A DNA stretch of 64,000 bases. It comes from DAIOEK01 sp963828285 (GTDB taxonomy: Bacteria; Chloroflexota; Anaerolineae; Anaerolineales; Anaerolineaceae). The stretch is from assembly GCA_963828285.1 (NCBI GenBank), contig CAWHEB010000002.1, positions 62,001-126,000 of the forward strand, in the 5' to 3' direction. Shown here in pieces: positions 17,912-26,403 of the stretch (the stretch's first letter is position 1; the number at the start of each line of letters is the position of its first letter). The notes under the pieces were generated by a model. It was not told the DNA's origin. It did not search any database and saw only the letters and a program-made list of their open reading frames with translations. Both the position numbers and the translations under genes were made by a program.

Positions 17912-18634
17912 ATGCTCAAAACTGAAAATCTTACTAAAGTCTTCAAGATGGGTGAAACTGAAATTCGCGCTCTGGACGGGGTAAACATCAATATCGAAAA
18001 AGGCGAAATGGTCTCCATCATGGGTCCAAGTGGGTCAGGAAAAAGTACTCTCATGTCGATCATCGGTTGTTTGGACGTACCCAGTGATGGGGAATTCATC
18101 CTAGATGACGAACCAGTTCATGGGATGAGCGATCACCAATTGGCTGACATCCGTGGCAGAAAGATCGGATTTGTCTTTCAACAATTCAATCTGCTTGCGC
18201 GAACCAGCGCTTTAGAAAATGTAATGCTGCCATTGACTTACAGCGGTGTCCCTGGCAAAGAACGAAAGGAAAAAGCTACTCATGCCCTAGAACGCGTCGG
18301 TCTTGGTAATCGGCTTGATCACCATCCGAATGAGCTTTCTGGTGGTCAACAACAGCGCGTGGCAATTGCCCGCGCTATAGTCAACGACCCGGCAATCTTA
18401 CTCGCTGATGAACCGACCGGCGCATTGGATAGTAAAACCGGAGCAGAGATCATTGAGTTGTTCCAAAGTCTGCACCGTGACACCGGACAAACGGTAATTA
18501 TTGTTACACACGATAATTTTATTGCCCGCCACACAAATAGGATCATTCGTTTAGCGGATGGTCAAATCATCTCTGATGTAATAAACCCAAACCCATTAAA
18601 AGCCGGAACTCCGCGTCCGGATGAGAAAGCGTAA
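17912..18634 (+). CDS. MacB/LolD-type ABC transporter ATPase
   Basis: A 240-residue ABC ATPase of the LolD/MacB group: Walker A GPSGSGKST, Q-loop VFQQFNLLARTSALENVMLPL, signature LSGGQQQRVAIARA, Walker B ILLADEPTGALDSKTG and switch VTHD. It starts 7 bases after the adaptor and is followed by its FtsX-type permease. Such systems are mechanotransmitters that power export of peptides, lipoproteins or drugs. Confidence 0.9.
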   Translation: MLKTENLTKVFKMGETEIRALDGVNINIEKGEMVSIMGPSGSGKSTLMSIIGCLDVPSDGEFILDDEPVHGMSDHQLADIRGRKIGFVFQQFNLLARTSALENVMLPLTYSGVPGKERKEKATHALERVGLGNRLDHHPNELSGGQQQRVAIARAIVNDPAILLADEPTGALDSKTGAEIIELFQSLHRDTGQTVIIVTHDNFIARHTNRIIRLADGQIISDVINPNPLKAGTPRPDEKA

Positions 18635-18641
18635 TCGATCT

Positions 18642-19874
18642 ATGTTAATTGCTCAGAATATTCAAAATGCGTTACGTGCATTGACTGCAAATAAAACACG
18701 ATCATTCTTGACAATGCTAGGTATTATCATCGGTGTTGGAGCCGTTGTAGCCTTGCTGGCAATCGGAAATGGTGCAACTGCAAGCATTACGGGCGAAATC
18801 GAAGGAATAGGCTCAAACCTTGTCTCTGTTTTACCCGGAAGTTATCAAATGGGACCCGGAGGTGGGGGTGGAGGTTCATCAAATTCGTTGTTCTATGATG
18901 ACTATGAAGCTATATCCAACCAGGTAACCGGACTTGCTGGAATTTCCCCTTCTTACCAATCTTCATATCCGATCAAATACAATAGTGAGTCTCTGTTTGT
19001 ATCCGTAAAAGGAATCAAACCAGAATACTTTCAAGTGAATTCAACAGAAATCGAAACTGGTAGAGAATTCCTCGCAAGTGATGGAACTTCACAAGCAAGG
19101 GTGGTGATACTTGGCCCTCAGACAGCCGATGATCTATTCGGAAGGGTGAATCCAATCGGCAAAGCGATCAAGATCAATGGAGTACGGTTTGAAGTGATTG
19201 GGGTTCTCAAATCCAAAGGCGGTAGTATCCAAAATTCTGATGAAATTGCCCTCATTCCAATAGAAACTGGATATGTCAAATTATTCGGTTCATCTGCCAC
19301 AAAAGATGGGCATAAATTACTGAGCACGATCAGTTTATCAGCCAGTTCCGCAGACACGGTGGATAGTGTAATGGCACAAGTGGAGCGTGTATTACGTCGT
19401 GAACATAATCTCAAGATAGCTGATGATGTTGATTTCAGCGTGATGAGCCAAAGCGACTTCCTTTCTACTTTAAGTACCGTTACAACAACGCTAAAAATCT
19501 TTTTAGGAGCAATCGCCGGAATATCCTTGTTAGTAGGGGGTATTGGAATCATGAATATCATGCTTGTCTCTGTCACCGAACGAACAAGAGAGATTGGATT
19601 ACGAAAAGCAGTAGGTGCACGTAAAGACCAAATCCTCCTACAATTCCTGATAGAAACCATGACACTAAGTGTGCTCGGAGGTATCATCGGGATAGGATTT
19701 GGAGCAGGAATCGCTGGTTTGGTAACCCTGGCTAATCTGATCACTGCTCAGATCACCATAAGTTCCATATTGTTAGCATTCTTCTTTGCTGTAGCAGTGG
19801 GTTTATTCTTTGGGATCTATCCAGCCTATCGAGCAGCCAATCTACACCCGATCGAAGCATTAAGGTACGAATAA
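18642..19874 (+). CDS. MacB-like FtsX-domain ABC permease
   Basis: About 410 residues. One N-terminal helix (SFLTMLGIIIGVGAVVALLAIG) leads to a large extracytoplasmic MacB domain with a glycine-rich patch (GPGGGGGG near residue 75). The last three helices contain the FtsX core (GISLLVGGIGIMNIMLVSVTERTREIGLRKAVGA) and end in PIEALRYE. An in-frame ATG at 18621 would overlap the ATPase gene; the 18642 start gives the usual family N-terminus MLIAQNI. It completes a three-part efflux system. Confidence 0.85.
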   Translation: MLIAQNIQNALRALTANKTRSFLTMLGIIIGVGAVVALLAIGNGATASITGEIEGIGSNLVSVLPGSYQMGPGGGGGGSSNSLFYDDYEAISNQVTGLAGISPSYQSSYPIKYNSESLFVSVKGIKPEYFQVNSTEIETGREFLASDGTSQARVVILGPQTADDLFGRVNPIGKAIKINGVRFEVIGVLKSKGGSIQNSDEIALIPIETGYVKLFGSSATKDGHKLLSTISLSASSADTVDSVMAQVERVLRREHNLKIADDVDFSVMSQSDFLSTLSTVTTTLKIFLGAIAGISLLVGGIGIMNIMLVSVTERTREIGLRKAVGARKDQILLQFLIETMTLSVLGGIIGIGFGAGIAGLVTLANLITAQITISSILLAFFFAVAVGLFFGIYPAYRAANLHPIEALRYE

Positions 19875-19943
19875 ACCTTAGACTGAAGCATATACTCGGT
19901 AGGTATACACAAAAACCTTGTTGATGAAAGTTATAATATCCCT

Positions 19944-20612
19944 ATGCCAAAGAAAATTCTGGTCATCGAAGATGATTCTGACATAATTGAAATCTGCAGC
20001 GATTATCTCAAAGCTGCTGGATACTCTGTTATCACTGCGGTGGATGGTCTGAAAGGTCTTGCAAGTGCGCGGCGCGAAAAACCAGATCTAATTGTTTTAG
20101 ACCTAATGCTGCCTGAAATGGATGGACTGGATGTCTGCAGAACATTAAGTCGTGAGAGCGATGTTCCCATCATCATGTTGACTGCCCGCGTTGAAGAATC
20201 GGATAAACTTATTGGACTCGAAATTGGAGCAGATGACTACATCACCAAACCTTTCAGTCCCCGTGAATTGGTTGCCCGAGTACGGGTGGTTCTTAGGCGT
20301 AAATCTGGAGACTCGACCAATGAAGTACTTCGGGTTGGTGATTTGACACTGGATCGATCCCATTATGAAGTACAAATGCCCTCAAAATCCGTTCAACTCA
20401 CTGCGACAGAGTTTGAAATCTTGGCAACTTTGATGAGCCAACCTGGAAGGATCTTTTCACGGAATCAATTGACTGAAGCTATCCACGGGATTTCATTCGA
20501 GAGCTATGAGCGTGCCATAAACTCGCACATTAATAATCTTCGGCGAAAACTCGAACCGGATGAATATATTATTACCATCCATGGTGTAGGGTACAAATTC
20601 GAAGGTAAATAA
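19944..20612 (+). CDS. OmpR-family response regulator
   Basis: A 222-residue regulator. The receiver domain has acidic residues EDDSD, phospho-acceptor Asp in LIVLDLMLPEMDGLD, the conserved Thr in IMLTAR and Lys in ITKPFSPREL. The C-terminal winged helix includes LTATEFEILATLMSQPGR and INNLRRKLEPD. The sensor kinase follows after 2 bases. Its position behind the MacAB-like genes suggests it controls them. Confidence 0.9.
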   Translation: MPKKILVIEDDSDIIEICSDYLKAAGYSVITAVDGLKGLASARREKPDLIVLDLMLPEMDGLDVCRTLSRESDVPIIMLTARVEESDKLIGLEIGADDYITKPFSPRELVARVRVVLRRKSGDSTNEVLRVGDLTLDRSHYEVQMPSKSVQLTATEFEILATLMSQPGRIFSRNQLTEAIHGISFESYERAINSHINNLRRKLEPDEYIITIHGVGYKFEGK

Positions 20613-20614
20613 TC

Positions 20615-21949
20615 ATGGATGATTCTGCTCGCCAAATTCGAACCCGAATATTCTGGATAGTCCTTCGTGCTTTCGTCAGCGTTTTACTCTTTGCTTTAAT
20701 CATCATCATTATTGGTACAGGTTATATGTTGTCCAATAATTCTGATATTTCACCATTTAACCGTTTACCAATCATTTCGAAACTGGAAGGTTATTATTCA
20801 GGCATGGGTAGTTGGGTCGGAGTAGAAAAAATTCTGAATTCTGAGAGTTATGGAAACTCACTCTCCCTTCTTGATCCGCAAGACCGCATTGTAATCTACG
20901 AGGGGAAGGTAAATACAGATAAAATTGGTAAACTATATGATTTCAACCAACATGAGATAGTATTCAGTCTGAAGTTGAATAATGCAAGTATAGGTTCCAT
21001 AGTATTCAATAGATCATCGATCCCTTCTGAGGTGTCTGCTGTTGCAAACATCCTGTTCCCGGTAAGTTTGCTAGCCATATTTCTCGCTTTACTTGCATCT
21101 GTTCTTGTAGCATTGCTCACCCGTCGAATTGTCACTCCCTTGGCAGAAGTGATTGCCGCTTCCCGCTCCGTAACAGCCGGAAAACTGAATGCACGGGTTC
21201 AGGTTCAAGGCACTCAAGATTTGCTAGTATTAACCGACAGCTTCAATCAGATGGCGGCTTCTATCGAACGGAGTAACCGTGAACGCCGTGATCTGCTTGC
21301 TGATATTGCACACGAGTTGAGGACACCGATCAGCGCCATCCGCGGACGTTTGGAAGGGATCCTCGATGGTGTCTATCCTGCTGATGAGAAACACATCAGC
21401 CTGGCCCTGAAAGCAAATTATCTTTTAGAACGGTTGGTGGAAGACCTGCGTTTGCTTACTTTGGCTGAATTGGGGCAACTGCAATTTGAGAAAAAAGTGA
21501 CGGACTTAAAAGACCTGGTCAGCCATTCCATCGATGTGTTCAGCGCTGAAGCTCAGGAGAAGAGTATTCAATTGGAGTTTATGCCTCCTACAGATGACTA
21601 CATCACCTGTTTGGATCCGCAGCGTACAGAACAAGTGATCGCCAACCTTATCGGTAACGCGGTCCGTTATACACAACCCGATGGGAAAGTATTGCTTACT
21701 CTGGAAAAATCCGAAACACAAATTCATCTGTCCATTAGCGACAATGGACCTGGTGTACCGGAGGAGGATCTTCCATTTATCTTCAACCGATTCTGGCGCA
21801 AAGACAAGTCCAGGGCCAGGCTGAGCGGTGGAAGTGGACTGGGATTGGCAATAGCCAGGCAGTTATGCGAAGCTCAGAATGGTAGTATCACTGCGGAAAA
21901 TCCTCCGGAAGGTGGTTTGAAGATAACGGTGAGTTTTCCTGTTTTGTAG
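20615..21949 (+). CDS. HAMP-containing sensor histidine kinase
   Basis: A 444-residue kinase. Two helices (near residues 15-38 and 148-172) flank a roughly 110-residue extracytoplasmic sensor. HAMP (RRIVTPLAEVIAASRSVTAG) is followed by the H box (DIAHELRTPISAIRG, phospho-His near residue 233) and the ATPase domain with N box (QVIANLIGNAVRYTQPDG), G1 (SDNGPGVPEEDL), F and G2 (RLSGGSGLGLAIA). Partner of the regulator just upstream. Signal unknown; cell-envelope stress or an antimicrobial peptide would suit a MacAB-type pump. Confidence 0.9.
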   Translation: MDDSARQIRTRIFWIVLRAFVSVLLFALIIIIIGTGYMLSNNSDISPFNRLPIISKLEGYYSGMGSWVGVEKILNSESYGNSLSLLDPQDRIVIYEGKVNTDKIGKLYDFNQHEIVFSLKLNNASIGSIVFNRSSIPSEVSAVANILFPVSLLAIFLALLASVLVALLTRRIVTPLAEVIAASRSVTAGKLNARVQVQGTQDLLVLTDSFNQMAASIERSNRERRDLLADIAHELRTPISAIRGRLEGILDGVYPADEKHISLALKANYLLERLVEDLRLLTLAELGQLQFEKKVTDLKDLVSHSIDVFSAEAQEKSIQLEFMPPTDDYITCLDPQRTEQVIANLIGNAVRYTQPDGKVLLTLEKSETQIHLSISDNGPGVPEEDLPFIFNRFWRKDKSRARLSGGSGLGLAIARQLCEAQNGSITAENPPEGGLKITVSFPVL

Positions 21950-21986
21950 ATTTCTGTTATATCCAATATGCCTGAATAGAAGATAG

Positions 21987-22022
21987 AAATGCGATGGCAT
22001 TCCCAACTCATCGCATTTTCTT
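21987..22022 (+). terminator. Terminator after the histidine kinase gene
   Basis: AAATGCGATG / CATCGCATTT inverted repeat with a 12-base loop, followed by TCTTTC. It lies 37 bases after the kinase stop. Confidence 0.7.
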
Positions 22023-22143
22023 TCGCTTTCCCAAACATCTTGTAGACACCTTATTACTTTGATTGACATCCCGCTTGCCAACTTTCATAATAATAATCAT
22101 CAGGGGAAATAAAACGATCTTTGATAAGACGGGAGATTAAACG

Positions 22144-23259
22144 ATGAGTAAGATCAGATTATTGGTTGGAACCCGGAAGGGGGCTTTTGTTTTAACTGCA
22201 GACGGCAAACGGAAAGATTGGAAGGTTGAAGGACCGCACTTTCCCGGATGGATGATCTACCATATACAAGGGTCACCGCTCGACCCGAACCGGTTGTATG
22301 CCTCACAATCCACGGACTGGTTTGGACAGGTCATGCAACGATCCAATGACGGTGGTGTGACCTGGGAGCCAGTCGGCAATAAATTTGAATACGTTGGGGA
22401 TCCTGGTACGCACCTTTATTACGATGATTCACAGCGACCCTGGGAGTTCAAACGCATCTGGAGTCTGGCACCATCGCTATATGATCCTGACACAGTTTAT
22501 GCGGGAGCGGAAGACGCAGCCATGTTCAAATCCACAGATGGCGGGCAAAACTGGCTGGAGCTGGCGAATTTACGTGAAGTCAATGGACATCAGTGGACGC
22601 CGGGAGCAGGAGGGTTGTGCCTGCATACCATTCTGCAGGATCCCAAAAACCCGAAGCGGATGTTCATCGCCATTTCTGCGGCGGGAGCATTCCGCACGGA
22701 CGACGGAGGTACAACCTGGCAGGCTATCAACCAGGGATTGAAGTCCAACTATGAACTTCCCGATCCGGATGCGTTTGTTGGACACTGCGTACACAATATC
22801 ACCTTGCATCCATCCAAACCGGATGTACTGTTCATGCAAAAACACTGGGATGTGAACCGCAGTGACAACGCCGGGGACCTGTGGTATGAAGTCAGCGGCA
22901 ACCTGCCCACTGATTTCGGTTTCCCGATCTCGGTGCATGCCCACGAGCCGGAGACGATCTATGTGGTGCCGATCAAGAGCGATGAACACCACTTCCCTCC
23001 CGACGGGAAATTGCGGGTATACCGCAGCAAGACCGGCGGCAATGAATGGGAGGCGCTGACGAAGGGATTGCCGCAAAGCAATTGCTATGTCAACATCTTC
23101 CGCAGTGCGATGGCGGTGGATACGATGGACGAGTGCGGTATCTACTTTGGGACCACCGGAGGGCAGGTGTATGCTTCCAGCAACTCGGGTGATACATGGG
23201 AAGCCATCGTCCAGAATTTGCCTCCTGTGCTTTCGGTTGAGGTGCAAACATTGCCATGA
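22144..23259 (+). CDS. Sortilin/BNR-repeat beta-propeller protein
   Basis: A 371-residue protein with repeated Asp-box (S-x-D-x-G-x-T-W) motifs: SNDGGVTWEPV, STDGGQNWLEL, TDDGGTTWQAI and SNSGDTWEAI. This is the beta-propeller signature seen in sialidases, VPS10/sortilin and YCF48-like proteins. It begins MSKIRLLVGTRKGAF with no signal peptide, so it is probably cytoplasmic and unlikely to be a secreted sialidase. Its stop overlaps the start of a MoaD/ThiS-like gene (ATGA), so the two are translationally coupled. Function unknown. Confidence 0.8.
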   Translation: MSKIRLLVGTRKGAFVLTADGKRKDWKVEGPHFPGWMIYHIQGSPLDPNRLYASQSTDWFGQVMQRSNDGGVTWEPVGNKFEYVGDPGTHLYYDDSQRPWEFKRIWSLAPSLYDPDTVYAGAEDAAMFKSTDGGQNWLELANLREVNGHQWTPGAGGLCLHTILQDPKNPKRMFIAISAAGAFRTDDGGTTWQAINQGLKSNYELPDPDAFVGHCVHNITLHPSKPDVLFMQKHWDVNRSDNAGDLWYEVSGNLPTDFGFPISVHAHEPETIYVVPIKSDEHHFPPDGKLRVYRSKTGGNEWEALTKGLPQSNCYVNIFRSAMAVDTMDECGIYFGTTGGQVYASSNSGDTWEAIVQNLPPVLSVEVQTLP

Positions 23260-23552
23260 TCAAGGTGACCATGCCCGGGCATTTACGCGAACTGGCCAGG
23301 ATCGACCGGGACATTCTGCTCGAGGTGGATGGTGAGGTTACCATCCGTTCGGTGCTGGACAAGCTTGAGCTGGAGTACCCGATGCTGAGGGGGACGATCC
23401 GGGACCAGATCACTCTGCAACGGAGACCTTTCGTGCGATTCTTCGCCTGTAGAGAAGATCACTCGTTGGAGCCAATGGACACTCCCCTGCCGGAGAGTGT
23501 TGCGAGAGGTGATGAGGTGCTGCGGATCGTGGGTGCCATGGCTGGCGGATAA
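23256..23552 (+). CDS. MoaD/ThiS-family ubiquitin-like protein
   Basis: A 98-residue beta-grasp protein (MIKVTMPGHLRELARI, LLEVDGEVTIRSVLDKLE) ending in GAMAGG. The C-terminal Gly-Gly is the hallmark of sulfur carriers and ubiquitin-like modifiers that are adenylated by an E1-like enzyme. No E1 (MoeB/ThiF), MoaE or thiamine gene is nearby. The partner is instead the beta-propeller protein just upstream, with which it overlaps by 4 bases. Whether it carries sulfur or acts as a modifier is open. Confidence 0.75.
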   Translation: MIKVTMPGHLRELARIDRDILLEVDGEVTIRSVLDKLELEYPMLRGTIRDQITLQRRPFVRFFACREDHSLEPMDTPLPESVARGDEVLRIVGAMAGG

Positions 23553-23824
23553 ACGTATTACAACACATTCGCACTTCACACTTCAGAATTGATTTTCGAA
23601 AACAATGTACTTTCTTCTTCTGCACTGGTTTTTATCCGGTGCAGATTTTTCTTTTCCGCATTTCCATTTTCATCAGTCAGAAAAATAGCAATCATTTGTT
23701 ATTTGTTTCAATTCAGTCATCCCATCAGTGAGGTTGGTGGTCGGGGGAAGGGACTATTCGATTGGTAAAGGGCTGTAATAATAGCACTTTTGTTCTATTA
23801 TAGATGATGAAAAACACTAAGTCA

Positions 23825-24175
23825 ACTGTCACTTGTGACAGTAGTGTTGAGTTGGGCAAGGGGATTGGAATGTTGAGATGGGTTTCGCGGATAGCACTTA
23901 ACCCATCTCGATGCCGACCAACCCCTACCTTACGGCCGATGTCCCGCGGGTAGGACCGTTCTGAGATAAAGACGATTTTGCGGGAGGGACTTTTTTTGGG
24001 GATGAGTGAACCTGAGGTTCACTCATCCCCAACCCCCTGACACTCCAAGATTGGGCAAGCGTATATGGTGTGTGTGGTCAGCGGGATAGAGATTCGCTGC
24101 GGCGATGGATAATCTTGGGGATTGCCGCGTCGCAAGGTACGCTCATACCTTACGGGTACTCTGTCACAATGACAG
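23825..24175. repeat. Hairpin-rich, REP-like intergenic block
   Basis: The gap 23553-24178 has no credible gene. It holds a series of inverted repeats: ACTGTCAC-TT-GTGACAGT (23825-23842), GAGATGGGTT / AACCCATCTC (23875-23909), a 15-bp-armed hairpin GGGGATGAGTGAACC-TGA-GGTTCACTCATCCCC (23998-24030), and CTGTC-ACAAT-GACAG (24161-24175). The stretch 24121-24175 resembles the widespread intergenic motif with GATTGCCGCGTCGC ... AATGACAG. These look like palindromic repeats rather than one mobile element. Confidence 0.5.
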
Positions 24176-24178
24176 ATA

Positions 24179-25200
24179 CAAGTCTTTGATGACATCATCG
24201 GCACCAACCAGATGATGGCTTATCTGGTTATGATGGCTGCCCGATTATTGGAATTGCACAGGGTTCTAAAATCAACTGGTAGTTTGTATTTGCACTGCGA
24301 TCCAACAGCAAGTCACTACTTGAAAATAATCTTAGATGCCCTTTTCGGGGGTGAAAACTATCGCAACGAAATTGTCTGGAAAAGGACTTTTGCTCATAAT
24401 GACCCTGCGAGATGTGGCAGAGTACATGACATAATTTTCTTTTATTCGAAAAGTAAATCTTATACTTGGAATGATGTATTTCAAAAACCAGACCCTGAAT
24501 ACATAGATACATTTTTTGATCAATTTGATAGCTAGAGAGGTGAGAGGTATGCAAGGATAGATCTTACTGCTCCCCTCCATGGTGACGGTGGTAATCTTCT
24601 ATATGAATGGAAAGGTATGTGGCCTGCAAAGAGTAGAACCTGGGCAACAACCAGAGATAAACTAGACCAACTTGATCGTGAAGGCAAGATACATTATCCA
24701 AAATCTGGTATGCCTCGATTAAAACAATTCGAAAGTGAATACAATGGAACAGTAATTCAAGATATCTGGTCTGATATAAACCAACTTCATAATCTTACTG
24801 CTGAAAGATTAGGATACCCGACGCAAAAACCATTGGCTCTATTAGAACGTATTATCTTAGCATCTTCCAATCCTGGTGAAATTGTGCTCGACCCCTTCAG
24901 TGGATGCGGAACAGCCATCTCTGCCGCTCAAAAACTTAGCCGCAGATGGATCGGGATCGACATCACTCATCTGGCTATTGCACTGCATAAAATACGACTA
25001 AAAGATCATTTTAGCCTTGAACCCGGCAAAGATTACGCGGTAGTCGGTGAACCTACCGAGCTACAAGGCGCCAGGCAGCTTGCTTCTGAAGACCGCTACC
25101 AATTCCAGTGGTGGGCACTTTCACTTATCCATGCCCGACCGTTAGGTGGTACAGGCGAAAGCAAGATCGGCAAAAAAGGGAGTGATAAGGGCATCGATGG
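24179..25200 (+). pseudogene. Site-specific DNA methyltransferase, degraded remnant
   Basis: Remnant of an N4/N6 type DNA methyltransferase. Recognisable parts are MMAARLLELHRVLKSTGSLYLHCD, LFGGENYRNEIVWKRT, LYEWKG, YPTQKPLALLERII and the AdoMet motif VLDPFSGCGTAI. The N-terminal part with the DPPY/SPPY catalytic motif is missing. An in-frame TAG at 24533-24535 interrupts the frame. After GSDKGIDG (near 25198) the homologous sequence stops and the frame continues as nonsense. No restriction endonuclease is nearby, so this is a decayed orphan enzyme. Confidence 0.75.
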
Positions 25201-25674
25201 GTGCCCAAAGAGCCTGTTTACCGCCGGATATATTCAAAACCTTATCGCAACAAAGAGAGTATTGCCAATTTGGGAATTAATGAAGGATCGGATTATATTA
25301 AGAAAAGCGAACGAATTGATGGATGGGATATCGCATATATCCCAAGTAAAAAACAAGGGAATCCGGAATACATCTATCTTTTGTCCGATATTTATAAAAC
25401 GGCAAAAGGCCCAGCCATCAGAGAAGAAATCCTAACGCCGTGTGAATCCGAGGATAACCGCGAAAAACTGGGGATCCGATCTGGGCAAGGGGACAAATCG
25501 TATACTTGCGTCTGGAAAAAAATGCAGTCAAATGGTCAGTATTATATTGAATACTCGGCAAATATCCATTATAGAAATACTTTTTTCACTATCTTTATTG
25601 GCGGATATGAGGATTTGTTTCCTGAAGAAATTATCCGCGATCTTGCCAAATTACAATGGCAAAAACGGGTTTAG
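25201..25674 (+). pseudogene. C-terminal fragment of an unknown protein joined to the methyltransferase remnant
   Basis: From 25201 a different frame is open to 25674, starting abruptly at the breakpoint of the methyltransferase. The sequence is protein-like (RIDGWDIAYIPSKKQGNPEYIYLLSDIY, YIEYSANIHYRNTFFTIFIGGYEDLFPEEIIRDLAKL) and has no methyltransferase features. I do not recognise it. The abrupt frame and family change suggests a deletion fused two genes. It converges with the lipoprotein gene at 25651-26157, overlapping it by 24 bases. Confidence 0.45.
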
Positions 25675-26157
25675 TTTTATCGGATCGTTATCCCACCAGT
25701 ACAGGGTGAAGGATCCGGATGCGGCAGGAACGCGGAAACCCATGGCAAATTCATCATCGAGCCAGCCGCCCATGGTGGAGATGGTTTTTGAGCCGTCGCT
25801 GGCGAGGATGTAAATCTCTCCCGCGGAAGTATCGTGGACCACTTTGTCGAATTCTTCCAATGAAAACGATGCGGGGTCGAGTTTATCCTTTCCCGGTTGG
25901 GACAGGATGAGCATGAGGAATTTCTCGCCGTCTTTGGGCTTGTCGCCGTGGGCTTCATCCACAAAACGGGAGGAGACGACCACAAAATCACCCATGGATG
26001 TGCTGATGACCGGTCGAACCGGATCGTTCTGAGAATCCAAGGTGACCAGGGTGGAGATGACATCCACAGTTGGCGTGGGGGGTATGGCCAGCCCTGCCGC
26101 GCAGGCTGAGAGGACTATGGTTATTAGGAGTATTGAAGTTACAATCGATGGTTTCAT
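25651..26157 (-). CDS. Hypothetical lipoprotein, 168 aa
   Basis: Lipoprotein signal at the N-terminus with lipobox LSAC near residue 19, then a short T/P linker and an Ig-like or beta-rich domain (GDFVVVSSRFVDEAHG, FLMLILSQPG, GEIYILASDGSKT, GGWLDDEFAMGFRVPAASGSFTLYWWDN). This resembles DUF4352-like surface domains, but I cannot assign it firmly. Anchored outside the membrane. Its 3' end overlaps the gene remnant on the other strand. Confidence 0.65.
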   Translation of the reverse strand: MKPSIVTSILLITIVLSACAAGLAIPPTPTVDVISTLVTLDSQNDPVRPVISTSMGDFVVVSSRFVDEAHGDKPKDGEKFLMLILSQPGKDKLDPASFSLEEFDKVVHDTSAGEIYILASDGSKTISTMGGWLDDEFAMGFRVPAASGSFTLYWWDNDPIKLNPFLPL

Positions 26158-26343
26158 TGTGGGATCCGTTTAGCGATGAAATTTACATCCAGGTCATTAT
26201 AAACAAACCGATTTCCATTTTAGATTAATAATCCGTTAGAAACCCAACGCTTAACCTACGGGATGCCTACAAATTAGGAAAATAGGGTGTCGGAATTTTT
26301 TTGCAAATACTTTCGTAGATAGGAATTTTTCTTCACTAACATC

Positions 26344-26375
26344 AAAAGGGAGCGCTTGCTGCAAGCGCTCCCTGA
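26344..26375 (-). terminator. Terminator of the peroxiredoxin operon
   Basis: Perfect 11-bp arms GGGAGCGCTTG (26348-26358) / CAAGCGCTCCC (26362-26372) with a 3-base loop. Read leftward it is followed by TTTTGAT. It lies 31 bases past the peroxiredoxin stop. Confidence 0.85.
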
Positions 26376-26403
26376 ACTTACGCCGGTATGAGAATGTAAA
26401 CAG

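Noticed and set aside
23825..24175. Repeated hairpins as a CRISPR array
   Set aside because: Repeats differ in sequence and are irregularly spaced; no constant direct repeat, spacers or cas genes.
24533..24535. TAG in the methyltransferase read as pyrrolysine
   Set aside because: The gene also lacks its N-terminal catalytic part and breaks at its 3' end, so it is decayed. No pyl genes or catalytic reason exist for recoding.
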